A stretch of DNA of 64,000 nucleotides from Collinsella sp. (GTDB taxonomy: Bacteria > Actinomycetota > Coriobacteriia > Coriobacteriales > Coriobacteriaceae): positions 1 to 64,000 of the forward strand of contig DXMY01000026.1 in the NCBI GenBank assembly GCA_019413925.1. The letters run 5' to 3'. Below, in pieces: positions 57,151 through 64,000 of the stretch. Each line of letters begins with the position of its first letter. The stretch's first letter is position 1. The notes below the pieces were generated by a model. That model saw nothing but the letters and a program-made list of their open reading frames with translations. It had not been told where the DNA came from and searched no databases. Made by a program: the position numbers and the translations under genes.

Positions 57151-58089
57151 TTAGGCTCGCTTGCGATGCTTCCATTGTTTACGGCACCAACGTATGAGTG
57201 CTTTTACGACCGGGATGGTGATGAGGATTACCCAGGCGGGATGGGGTTGCCCCAGGCAGAGCCACATGTAGAGGAACCATGCCTCGGCACTGACTGAATA
57301 GACGACATCGATCAGCTTAGATAAGTGGCGTTGGTCGATAAAGTCGCCAAGCGCGTAATAGACGGGAATCAGAAAGACGAGGAAGAGTCCCGTAGCCCAT
57401 GTGCCGTAGACAATGCCGAGCACCAGATAGGCGAAGGCGACAAGCGCGGGGAAGGGGAATTTGTTCCATGCGCGTCCGACCTTGGTGTGGAAATGCTTGC
57501 CATGATGGTCGAGCTTGTCGTGTGCTTCCTTCCAGCTGGAAAACGTCTCGCCGTCGATGGTGACGGTGCCGTCGTCATTGGTATGCACGCTATGTCCATC
57601 GTCCTCAAGCGTATCGATATGCAATCCGCCTGGCCCCACATGGATCTCTTCACCCTTGCGCTCGTTAGCCACATGGATGCCATTCCAGCCAACATGAACC
57701 TCTTCGCCCTTGTTGGGATCAATAACGTGGATGCCGCGCGCGAGGGAAATATCGACAAGTGGCTTATCGCTGCAATCAGCGTGCTCAGTAGAAGCCTCAG
57801 CCTCTTCAGCCTTATCTGAAGCTTTGGCGCCGGCGCCGCTGTCCTGTGCCTCATCATCAGCCTGCGAGTCGTCAGTGCTATCCACTGCCTCCCCATACAA
57901 CAGCTCATCCAGCGACACGCCATACAGCACGGCGAGCGCAATAAGGTTATCGGTATCGGGCGAGGATTCGCTGCGCTCCCATTTACTGACAGCCTGACGA
58001 CTCACACCCAGCTGGGCGGCAAGCGCCTCCTGAGAAAGCCCGGCAGCCTTGCGGCGATCAACGAGCCGCTGCGCCATCGCAAGATCCAT
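57151..58089 (-). CDS. XRE-family regulator with C-terminal membrane domain
   Basis: This 312-residue protein has an N-terminal Cro/C1 helix-turn-helix (AQRLVDRRKAAGLSQEALAA, SRQAVSKWERSESSPDTDN), an acidic low-complexity linker (about 75-110), and three short beta-like repeats with the core GIHV or GLHI followed by EEVHVG-type strands (about 120-170). Three to four hydrophobic helices follow (FPALVAFAYLVLGIVYGTW onward). Such membrane-bound HTH proteins can tie envelope or ligand state to transcription. ATG 58089 follows AAAGGA. The gene is monocistronic. Confidence 0.82.
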   Translation of the reverse strand: MDLAMAQRLVDRRKAAGLSQEALAAQLGVSRQAVSKWERSESSPDTDNLIALAVLYGVSLDELLYGEAVDSTDDSQADDEAQDSGAGAKASDKAEEAEASTEHADCSDKPLVDISLARGIHVIDPNKGEEVHVGWNGIHVANERKGEEIHVGPGGLHIDTLEDDGHSVHTNDDGTVTIDGETFSSWKEAHDKLDHHGKHFHTKVGRAWNKFPFPALVAFAYLVLGIVYGTWATGLFLVFLIPVYYALGDFIDQRHLSKLIDVVYSVSAEAWFLYMWLCLGQPHPAWVILITIPVVKALIRWCRKQWKHRKRA

Positions 58090-58230
58090 GGCAGTTCCTT
58101 TCATGTGGTGACCGTAATCGAATGAGGCGAGTATGCCGAGAACAACCGGTAGCGACCACCATTTCTAGTTAGAATCTGCCCCAACCCTACCGCAACTACC
58201 GGTAGCAACCCCTAACGACCAGCCATTTCA
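58090..58230. promoter_or_regulatory. Upstream region of the membrane HTH gene with repeated CCGGTAGC
   Basis: ACCGGTAGCGACC (from 58145) and ACCGGTAGCAACC (from 58198) are near-identical direct repeats 53 bp apart. They may be binding sites of the HTH protein. No other signal was identified. Confidence 0.35.
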
Positions 58231-58338
58231 GGACAAATGTCGGTGCTACTCTCAGCTAAGAGCCTGCAACATCCCAAAATCTCAGCCCACGCACCCGCAG
58301 TAAGAAGACGAATAGCCTCGGCCTCCCTAGTTACCGCA

Positions 58339-58459
58339 GGAGGCCCCAGGGCTTACCTCCCAAATCTTTCCGCAGGACGGAAGGACCCCGCCGCGCGAAG
58401 CGCGCAGCGGGGCCCTGACATGTCCGAGGACGATTTGGGTGGTAAGCCCTGGGGCCTCC
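58339..58459 (-). repeat. Nested hairpin family B, copy B4 (after pfkA)
   Basis: This minus-strand copy begins 24 bp after the pfkA stop. The 27-bp outer stem (58339-58365 with 58433-58459) has one mismatch. The internal loop is GTCCTCGGACATG / GTCCTGCGGAAA; the inner stem is built on GGCCCCGC/GCGGGGTCC and the apex on GCGCGCTTCGCGCG. Confidence 0.9.
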
Positions 58460-58482
58460 GATGAGAGCGGTTCCAGCCGAGG

Positions 58483-59562
58483 CTATTCGTCGCCGAAGCT
58501 GATGCCCAACGCCTTGGCCTCGCGCACCAGATCGCTCTGGGGATCGACGTACTTGAGCTTGCCGGCGACCTCCTCGAGCGGCATGTGGCACATCTTGCCG
58601 TTGCGCAGGGCGATCATGTAGCCAAACTCGCCACGCAGGCAGCCGAGCGCTGCCTCGACGCCGCACTGGGTCGCAAAGATGCGGTCCTGGGCGTCGGGCT
58701 GACCGCCGCGCTGCGTGTGGCCGGGGATGGCGACGCGGGTCTCGCGACCGGTCTTGGCCTCGATCTCCTTAGCGATGTCGTACACGATTGACGGGCTCGT
58801 GCGCTCGGCGAGCTTCTTCTTGTACTCCTTCTTGGACAGCGCCGCATCCTCCTTGGAGATGGCGCCCTCGGCGACGGCCACGATGGTAAAGCGGCTGCCG
58901 GTCTCCATGCGATGCTCGATGGTCTTGATGACGTTATCCATGTCGTAGGGGATCTCGGGAATCAAGATGACATCCGCGCCGCCCGCGACGCCGGCATACA
59001 GCGGGATCCAGCCAACCTTGTGGCCCATGATCTCGATAACGAACACGCGGCCGTGGCTCGAAGCGGTGGTGTGGATGTCGTCGATGCACTTGGTGGCGAC
59101 GTCGATGGCGCTCGTAAAGCCAAACGTCAGCTCGGTGCCCCAGGTGTCGTTATCGATGGTCTTGGGCAGGGCGATAACGTTGAGACCCTCTTCGCGCAGG
59201 CGGTTGGCAGTCTTGGTGGAGCCGTTGCCGCCCAGCATAAACAGGCAGTCGAGCTGCAGCTTATGATAGGTGTGGACCATTGCGGGTACCTTCTCGACGC
59301 CATCGGCCTCGGGAATATCCAGACGCTTGAACGGCGTGCGGCTCGTGCCCAGGATGGTGCCGCCGCGGGTGAGGATGCCGCTAAAATCGGCGGGCGACAT
59401 GACGCGGAACCTGCTGTAGATAAGGCCCTGGTAGCCGTCCTCAAAACCATAGATCTCGATAGGCTCTTCGCTATTGGTCATAAGCGTTTTGACAATGCCG
59501 CGCATGGTGGCGTTGAGCGCCTGGCAGTCGCCGCCACTAGTAAGAAGACCGATCCTAAGCAT
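58483..59562 (-). CDS. pfkA: 6-phosphofructokinase
   Basis: This 359-residue enzyme phosphorylates fructose-6-phosphate. It begins LRIGLLTSGGDCQALNATMRG; GGNGS is at residues 111-115 and PKTIDND at 133-139. The phosphate-donor motifs are mixed: Gly114 resembles ATP-dependent enzymes (PPi enzymes have Asp there), whereas Lys134 in PKTIDND is usual in PPi-dependent ones, and Asn113 replaces the usual Asp. The donor should be treated as unproven. ATG 59562 follows GGAAGGA. Repeat B4 follows the gene. Confidence 0.88.
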   Translation of the reverse strand: MLRIGLLTSGGDCQALNATMRGIVKTLMTNSEEPIEIYGFEDGYQGLIYSRFRVMSPADFSGILTRGGTILGTSRTPFKRLDIPEADGVEKVPAMVHTYHKLQLDCLFMLGGNGSTKTANRLREEGLNVIALPKTIDNDTWGTELTFGFTSAIDVATKCIDDIHTTASSHGRVFVIEIMGHKVGWIPLYAGVAGGADVILIPEIPYDMDNVIKTIEHRMETGSRFTIVAVAEGAISKEDAALSKKEYKKKLAERTSPSIVYDIAKEIEAKTGRETRVAIPGHTQRGGQPDAQDRIFATQCGVEAALGCLRGEFGYMIALRNGKMCHMPLEEVAGKLKYVDPQSDLVREAKALGISFGDE

Positions 59563-59603
59563 GGTGAATCCTTCCGGGCAAGTTATAACATGCGCATAAG
59601 TTT

Positions 59604-59630
59604 ACCCCCGCACACTGTTGATGCGGGGGT
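59604..59630 (-). terminator. Hairpin between the Ntn-hydrolase gene and pfkA
   Basis: ACCCCCGCA (59604-59612) pairs perfectly with TGCGGGGGT (59622-59630). No long T-run follows on the minus strand, so efficiency is uncertain. Confidence 0.5.
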
Positions 59631-59702
59631 AAAACGTGTTAGCTCAAATGTATAGAAATGTAAGCAACGTCAGGCGAGCGTAAGGACGACGGGTCTGGCT
59701 CC

Positions 59703-60788
59703 TTACAGTGCGAAGGCGTCGACGTCGCCCCAGTGGCGGCGCAGCGTAATAGCGGCGGCGGGCTCGGTATTGTCAAAGACGACCGACCATTGCGTATTGC
59801 TGGTGATGTCTTCCGGATTGGGTTCTTGCGCTGCGGCGCGCAGGGCTTCCCAGGCAATCGTTTCGTCCTGGGCACCGACATGGGCGTCAAGGACATTGGC
59901 GATGGCGACGGCGCGTTCCTTGCCATGGCCAAGCTCGCCATTCTTTTGGTTAGGCAGCACTTCGTCGCCATAGCAGGCGTAGAAGTTCGTAACCTGGCGT
60001 ACAGGAGTCGCTTTGCATGCACGGTCGGGGTCGCGCGGATCCCACTCTACTACGCGCGCGTCACCGGCGGCGTCGTTGATAAAGAAGTGGTAATCGCGTC
60101 CTGCCATGGCGTGCATGTCGTAGGCAGAAAGCAGGTCGACAGCATCTTGCGTGGTGGCGGCACGGTCGAGCACCAGACGGATGGCGAGCGAGGTATTGAT
60201 GACGGGGCGTTGCGTGTCCTGGTCACAGGGCTTGGAATCCAGAGTGAGTACGGCAATGGACACGCCGCATTCGTTAACACCGTCGAGCTGGGCAAACGGG
60301 CCCATGAGTGCGGCGGCACGTCCGGCGGCGGAGTCAAGCGGTGTGTTATCGCCCAGGTTATTGAGGGCCGCAAAGCCGATGGAGGCATAGCCGTCGCGCG
60401 GGTGATTGCGCACCAGCAGCGCCGAGGTGTCGTCCTTAAAGTCGTAATTGCGACCGGTGCGCACGCGGCCTTCGGCATCTACGGCGACAAAAGCGCTGCA
60501 GGCAAACTGGGGCGCCTGGACATGTGCCGGCACGCCGGGGAGCACCTGCGCCACCACGGCATCGATGTAGGTCTGGTCGTCGCGCACGCCAGCGGCGATG
60601 ATGCGATCAAGATCGTAGTCGTAGGCAATGTCGATTGCGTACAGGTCATAGCCATCCGCGTAGCCGGTCAAGCGTTTGAGCGACGCGGCGGACTTGATTT
60701 GCTTGTGATAAACGATACCGGTGGCAGCGGCAAGGCCGACGGCGGCTCCCGCGACACCGCAGGCGATGGCAATGTTACGTGGCTTCAT
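59703..60788 (-). CDS. Membrane-anchored Ntn-hydrolase, choloylglycine/acylase-like
   Basis: This 361-residue protein has an N-terminal membrane or signal segment (IAIACGVAGAAVGLAAATGIV) and an Ntn-hydrolase core. The candidate nucleophile is Cys97 in FACSAFVAVDAEGRVRTGRNYDFK, where C...RNYDF is the pattern shared by linear amide C-N hydrolases (bile salt hydrolase, penicillin V acylase, peptidase C45). A leader before Cys97 would have to be removed by self-cleavage for activity. The segment GVNECGVSIAVLTLDSK matches the family's substrate loop region. The ATG follows GAGAGGAG. Substrate (conjugated bile acid, N-acyl amide or peptide) cannot be told. Confidence 0.8.
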   Translation of the reverse strand: MKPRNIAIACGVAGAAVGLAAATGIVYHKQIKSAASLKRLTGYADGYDLYAIDIAYDYDLDRIIAAGVRDDQTYIDAVVAQVLPGVPAHVQAPQFACSAFVAVDAEGRVRTGRNYDFKDDTSALLVRNHPRDGYASIGFAALNNLGDNTPLDSAAGRAAALMGPFAQLDGVNECGVSIAVLTLDSKPCDQDTQRPVINTSLAIRLVLDRAATTQDAVDLLSAYDMHAMAGRDYHFFINDAAGDARVVEWDPRDPDRACKATPVRQVTNFYACYGDEVLPNQKNGELGHGKERAVAIANVLDAHVGAQDETIAWEALRAAAQEPNPEDITSNTQWSVVFDNTEPAAAITLRRHWGDVDAFAL

Positions 60789-60949
60789 GACGGCTCCTCT
60801 CGTCCTGTTAGCGCAATTGTCGCAAAAGGAGCGCGGGCATGATGGCTCAACTTGGTGAGCGGCGCGGAATTAAGCACGGAATGAAGAGTGCGGCGCTGGC
60901 GTGGCGGGGTATGCTGGAGGGGACCATCAACCCAGCGAAAGGGGAGAGC

Positions 60950-62335
60950 ATGACGGATCAGAAAACGCCCGAGCGCGCGCATGTGACGGCCGATGATATC
61001 GAGGCCGCCAACGATCTTATCGACTTTATCGAGGCATGCCCCAGCATGTTCCATACGGCGGCGACCATTATGGCCGAGCTCGACGAGGCGGGCTTTACCT
61101 ATCTGCCCGAGAACGCGGCATGGGATATCGAACCGGGCGGTCGTTACTACACGCAGCGCAATACTTCGAGCGTTGTTGCCTTTAAAGTGGGCGAGGACCT
61201 GGCCGCGACGTGGGGCGAGGACGGCGTTGCCGGCGACTACCATTTTCAGCTCGCGGCGTCGCACAGCGATTCGCCGACGTTTAAGGTCAAGGCCGTGCCT
61301 GAGCTTGACGGCGCGGGCGAGACGCTGCGCCTGAACACCGAGGCTTACGGCGGCATGATCGACTACACCTGGTTTGATCGTCCGCTCGCGCTGGCCGGAC
61401 GCGTGCTGGTGCGTGAGGGCGACCGTATTGAGAGCCGCCTGCTTGCCACCGAGCGCGAAGTCGCTATTATCCCGAGCCTTGCCATCCATATGAATCGTGG
61501 CGTTAACGAGGGCTTTGCGCCCAACCGAGCTGTCGACCTGTGCCCGCTCATCAGCGCTGGTGACCTTAAGCAGGGTGACTTCGATGCCCTGATCGCTGAC
61601 GAACTGGATGTTGAGCCCGAGCAGATTCTGGGCCGCGATCTGTTCCTGGTCAATCGTCAGGATGCGCGCATTTGGGGCTGGGCCGACGAGTTTATCTCGA
61701 CGCCCAAGCTCGACGACCTGGCCTGCGCCTACACCTCGCTGCAGGCATTTTTGGGTGCCGAGAACGTGCATGACGTTTCGGTCTTTTGCTGCTTTGATAA
61801 CGAGGAGGTTGGCTCCGAGACCAAGCAGGGCGCCATGTCGACGTTCTTGGCCGACGCGCTGCGCCGCATCAACGGATCGCTGGGCTTTGACGACGAGTCG
61901 TATCATCGCGCCCTTGCCGCTTCGATGCTCGTGAGCTGCGACAACGCGCATGCCGTGCACCCCAACCACGCCGAGAAGTGCGATGCCCGCAACCAGGTGG
62001 TGCTTAACGGCGGCATCGTCATCAAGGAAGCCGCCAACCAGCACTACTGCACCGATGCCTTTAGCCGCGCGGTGTTCCAGGCTATTTGCGACGACGCCGA
62101 CGTGCCCACGCAGGCCTTTGCCAACAAGAGCGATATGGCCGGCGGTTCTACCCTGGGCAACCTGTCGAACATGCAGGCGAGCATGCATGCCGTGGACGTG
62201 GGCCTGCCGCAGCTGGCCATGCACTCGAGCTACGAGACCGGCGGCGTGCGCGACGTGATGTACGCCATCCGCGCCCTCACCGCCTTCTACGAGCGCAACC
62301 TAACCATCAACGGCGCCGAAAGTGTGGAGCTCTAA
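60950..62335 (+). CDS. M18-family aminopeptidase
   Basis: This 461-residue zinc peptidase matches aspartyl-aminopeptidase-like M18 enzymes, which trim N-terminal residues from peptides in the cytoplasm. Metal-binding segments are AASHSDSPTFKVK (His and Asp), CCFDNEEVGSET (Glu pair), DNAHAVHPNHAEKC and the C-terminal MHSSYETGGVRD. ATG 60950 has GGGGAG just upstream; the longer frame to 60839 lacks one. The gene is divergent from the Ntn-hydrolase gene and ends in hairpin J3. Confidence 0.92.
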   Translation: MTDQKTPERAHVTADDIEAANDLIDFIEACPSMFHTAATIMAELDEAGFTYLPENAAWDIEPGGRYYTQRNTSSVVAFKVGEDLAATWGEDGVAGDYHFQLAASHSDSPTFKVKAVPELDGAGETLRLNTEAYGGMIDYTWFDRPLALAGRVLVREGDRIESRLLATEREVAIIPSLAIHMNRGVNEGFAPNRAVDLCPLISAGDLKQGDFDALIADELDVEPEQILGRDLFLVNRQDARIWGWADEFISTPKLDDLACAYTSLQAFLGAENVHDVSVFCCFDNEEVGSETKQGAMSTFLADALRRINGSLGFDDESYHRALAASMLVSCDNAHAVHPNHAEKCDARNQVVLNGGIVIKEAANQHYCTDAFSRAVFQAICDDADVPTQAFANKSDMAGGSTLGNLSNMQASMHAVDVGLPQLAMHSSYETGGVRDVMYAIRALTAFYERNLTINGAESVEL

Positions 62336-62373
62336 AACCTGCCAAAAAGGGATGTTAATTTTGGCAGGTTTTA
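62335..62373 (+). terminator. Hairpin family J, copy J3 (terminator of the aminopeptidase gene)
   Basis: AAAACCTGCCAAAA pairs with TTTTGGCAGGTTTT around AGGGATGTTAA. It begins on the last base of the stop codon and ends in T residues. Confidence 0.8.
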
Positions 62374-62478
62374 TCTGGGCGAATGCAAAGGGTGAAACCG
62401 AACTAGATCAGCGATACGTGGCCGCCGAGGTGCAGTGTGCCTCGGCGGCTTTTTGTGTACAGAGTACGGCTAATGCTT

Positions 62479-62500
62479 GTAAATGCTATACATGCTTTAC
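62479..62500. promoter_or_regulatory. Operator-like inverted repeat of the RelB/PIN operon
   Basis: GTAAA-TGC-TATACA-TGC-TTTAC is an inverted repeat of GTAAA arms 50 bp before the antitoxin start, an expected autoregulation site. AAGGAGGGG at 62540-62548 is the ribosome site. Confidence 0.5.
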
Positions 62501-62549
62501 GTATCTACCATAGAGATTTATGATAGTTTTGAAGAATTAAGGAGGGGTC

Positions 62550-62930
62550 ATGACCACAACAGCCGCTCAGATCAACGTACGTCTCGATGCCGATCTTAAA
62601 AGGAGTGGGGACGCCGCTCTCTCCAGGGCCGGTATGACGCCGAGCCAAGCGGTACGAGCGCTCTGGCAGCTTGCGGCGTCGCTGGCCGATCGCCCCGGTG
62701 CGCTCGAGGATGTCCTGCTGCCCAGTCGTGCCCGGGCGGAACAGCGCGAGCGCGAAAAGGTCGCTAAACGTAAGCTCGAGCTCATGGATCAGGGGTCGAA
62801 GCTGTTCGCTGCCGCTTGCCGTGAGTCGGGAATCGATATGGTCAAGGCTCAACCATCGGACGACGAAGAGCTCAAACGGAATGCCTATGCGGATCGCTAC
62901 GGCGAGGAGATGAGCTGGCTCTATGAGTGA
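62550..62930 (+). CDS. RelB/DinJ-like ribbon-helix-helix antitoxin
   Basis: This 126-residue protein has an N-terminal ribbon-helix-helix (AAQINVRLDADLKRSGDAAL, then GMTPSQAVRALWQLA), as in RelB/DinJ antitoxins, which bind the operator as dimers. The C-terminal half is charged and probably wraps the toxin. It is longer than typical DinJ (about 86 residues). ATG 62550 has AAGGAGG upstream. The PIN-domain gene overlaps its end by 8 bp, so it is the antitoxin of that toxin. Confidence 0.85.
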   Translation: MTTTAAQINVRLDADLKRSGDAALSRAGMTPSQAVRALWQLAASLADRPGALEDVLLPSRARAEQREREKVAKRKLELMDQGSKLFAAACRESGIDMVKAQPSDDEELKRNAYADRYGEEMSWLYE

Positions 62931-63414
62931 GGCTCCAAAGCGCATCTTGGTTGACACCAACGTGTGGCTCGATTACTTCATTCCCTCACGACGTGGTCGT
63001 TCGGTCGCGATCGAGTTTTTACGCGATGCATGCACGGCGCAGGTGGATTTGCTGTATGCGGCGACATCGTCCAAAGACCTGTTCTATTTGATTTCAAGCG
63101 AACATAAGGCATGGTATCGGCGAGAGCACGGCTCGCTTTCTCAAGATGCTGCCGTGGCGTCGACATCACTTGCATGGGATTGCCTCGACGTGTTGTCGCA
63201 ACTTGCCACGTCGGTACCCTGCGACCTGAGTGACATATGGATGGCGAGCAGACAGCGTGAGCTCCATAGCGATTACGAAGACGATTTAATCATTGCGGCA
63301 GCGATACGCGCCCAAGCAGATTTACTGGTCACCAACGATGTCAAGCTCTGTTCGCATGCGCCCGTCGCAGCAATGAGTGTAGAAGACGCAAGAAAATATC
63401 TAACAACGCTTTAA
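62923..63414 (+). CDS. PIN-domain toxin (VapC-like ribonuclease)
   Basis: This 163-residue PIN protein has the first acidic residue in ILVDTNVWLDYF, a mid-region Glu/Asp set, and the C-terminal pair DYEDDLIIAAAI and LLVTNDVKLC, which together form the metal site of VapC-type RNases. Length is a little above the common 130-140. It overlaps the antitoxin gene through ATGAGTGA. VapC toxins cut specific tRNAs or rRNA; the target here is unknown. Repeat A4 follows in sense orientation. Confidence 0.87.
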   Translation: MSEAPKRILVDTNVWLDYFIPSRRGRSVAIEFLRDACTAQVDLLYAATSSKDLFYLISSEHKAWYRREHGSLSQDAAVASTSLAWDCLDVLSQLATSVPCDLSDIWMASRQRELHSDYEDDLIIAAAIRAQADLLVTNDVKLCSHAPVAAMSVEDARKYLTTL

Positions 63415-63501
63415 TTGCTCTAAACCTCACTGGCCGAACAAGAGTCAGCGAGAGTTCCCGGACTGAGCCAGCACTGGTTAGACCCCGCAGGTTGAACAAA
63501 A

Positions 63502-63649
63502 GTCAGCGAGAGCCCGCCGTTTGCGCCAAGGTGCCGTGAAATGAAAAGGCGCCGACCTTCTGGTCGCGCCTTTGAAATTGAACGGCAGATTGGCCAAACG
63601 GCGGGCTCGCAGCGTCGAGCAGTTCCGGCGTTTGGTAAAACGCCGGAAC
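63502..63649 (+). repeat. Structured intergenic repeat family A, copy A4
   Basis: P1 is GAGCCCGCCGTTTGCGCC with GGCCAAACGGCGGGCTC; the short helix is TGCCGT/ACGGCA; the middle hairpin is GGCGCCGACC-TTCT-GGTCGCGCC. The 3' hairpin GTTCCGGCGTTT/AAACGCCGGAAC (63622-63649) differs from the other copies on both strands yet still pairs. A truncated second head, GAACAAGAGTCAGCGAGAG, lies 58 bp before the copy (63437-63455). Confidence 0.88.
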
Positions 63650-63652
63650 AAA

Positions 63653-64000
63653 TCAGTGCTCGATCCAACAACGTAAAGTTTCGCCGGCTTGCAGATGACG
63701 CAGGTTCTCCGCGGCGATGTCGACGACGTTGTTGAGCGTGGCGGCTAGGTGGAACCAGCCCGAGACGTGCGGCGTGATGAGCATGTTGGGCGCATCCCAC
63801 AGGGGGCTTGTCTCAGGCAGCGGCTCGGGGTCGGTGACGTCGACCGCGGCGCCGGCGAGATGTCCCGATTCCAGAGCGGCAACCAAGTCGTCGGCGACCA
63901 CAAGATCGCCGCGGCCGCCGTTGGCAAAGAAGGCACCCGGTTTCATCGCGGCGAAGAACTCGGCGTTCGCCAGGCCGCGGGTCTCGGGTGTGCTCGGCAT
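63653..64000 (-). CDS. D-2-hydroxyacid dehydrogenase, C-terminal part (runs off the window)
   Basis: The visible 115 residues are the C-terminal half of an NAD-dependent 2-hydroxyacid dehydrogenase. Recognisable parts are LPSTPETRGL-type PSTPETRGLANAEFF, FFANGGRGDLVVADDLVAAL (usual N-x-x-R-G), AAVDVTDPEPLPETSPLW (usual DV-x-x-x-EP-L) and NMLITPHVSGW with the catalytic His. The 5' part lies beyond base 64000. The substrate (phosphoglycerate, lactate, erythronate type) cannot be assigned. It converges on repeat A4. Confidence 0.85.
   Translation of the reverse strand: MPSTPETRGLANAEFFAAMKPGAFFANGGRGDLVVADDLVAALESGHLAGAAVDVTDPEPLPETSPLWDAPNMLITPHVSGWFHLAATLNNVVDIAAENLRHLQAGETLRCWIEH

Noticed and set aside
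1..64000. tRNA, rRNA or CRISPR arrays
   Set aside because: None was recognised by eye on either strand. A short tRNA could be missed without a covariance search.

Overview
The window reads as a GC-rich chromosome segment of an anaerobic, saccharolytic gut actinobacterium. The gene set (tagatose-6-phosphate and Leloir galactose pathways, sucrose PTS, pyruvate formate-lyase with a separately encoded glycyl-radical subunit, agmatine deiminase with antiporter, a flavodiiron O2 scavenger, no respiratory genes) and the protein style point to Coriobacteriia, most likely Collinsella. This is inference from content; no search was run. No tRNA, rRNA or CRISPR array was seen.

Layout: 1-600 IS200/IS605-type insertion sequence. 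901-3907 lacA-lacB-mutarotase-lacC. 4164-5465 AAA/DUF4143 ATPase between direct repeats. 5769-9963 galK-galT with a divergent LacI-type regulator and three operator copies. 10093-11253 flavodiiron protein. 11550-13545 DeoR regulator and class II (tagatose/fructose) bisphosphate aldolase. 14251-15240 a Nudix-Vsr fusion. 15389-18365 Bce-type ABC transporter. 18676-21606 agmatine antiporter and deiminase. 21942-22973 DAHP synthase. 23556-28224 marR and a heterodimeric ABC exporter. 28775-31163 split pyruvate formate-lyase. 31464-37082 sucrose/fructan cluster (LacI regulator, GH32, PTS EIIBC, second GH32). 37358-42045 DegV, PFL activase, beta-lactamase-like protein, MTA/SAH nucleosidase, EngB GTPase. 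42139-43486 DUF3990/XRE toxin-antitoxin pair. 43769-49060 thrB, thrC, lysC, asd. 49113-50692 IS110 element. 50988-56260 Ogt, GyrI-like protein behind a LexA-type box, ABC/FtsX transporter. 57151-62335 membrane HTH regulator, phosphofructokinase, Ntn-hydrolase, M18 aminopeptidase. 62550-63414 RelB-like/PIN pair. A hydroxyacid dehydrogenase runs off the right edge.

The genes combine into one theme: galactose, tagatose-6-phosphate and sucrose feed glycolysis (PFK, aldolase) and end in formate through PFL, whose activase is also present; aspartate-family amino-acid synthesis sits beside it.

The most unusual content lies between genes. Two families of about 110-150 bp structured repeats occur in sense orientation downstream of genes. 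Family A (4 copies, 148-149 bp) has conserved single-stranded blocks joined by helices whose sequences change in compensating ways. Family B (5 copies) is a three-tier nested hairpin with a conserved asymmetric internal loop; each copy starts 14-38 bp after the stop codon of a central-metabolism gene, and one copy has been split by the IS110 element. Several smaller hairpin families (some sharing a GGGACAGG loop) and MITE-like inverted repeats fill most other gaps.
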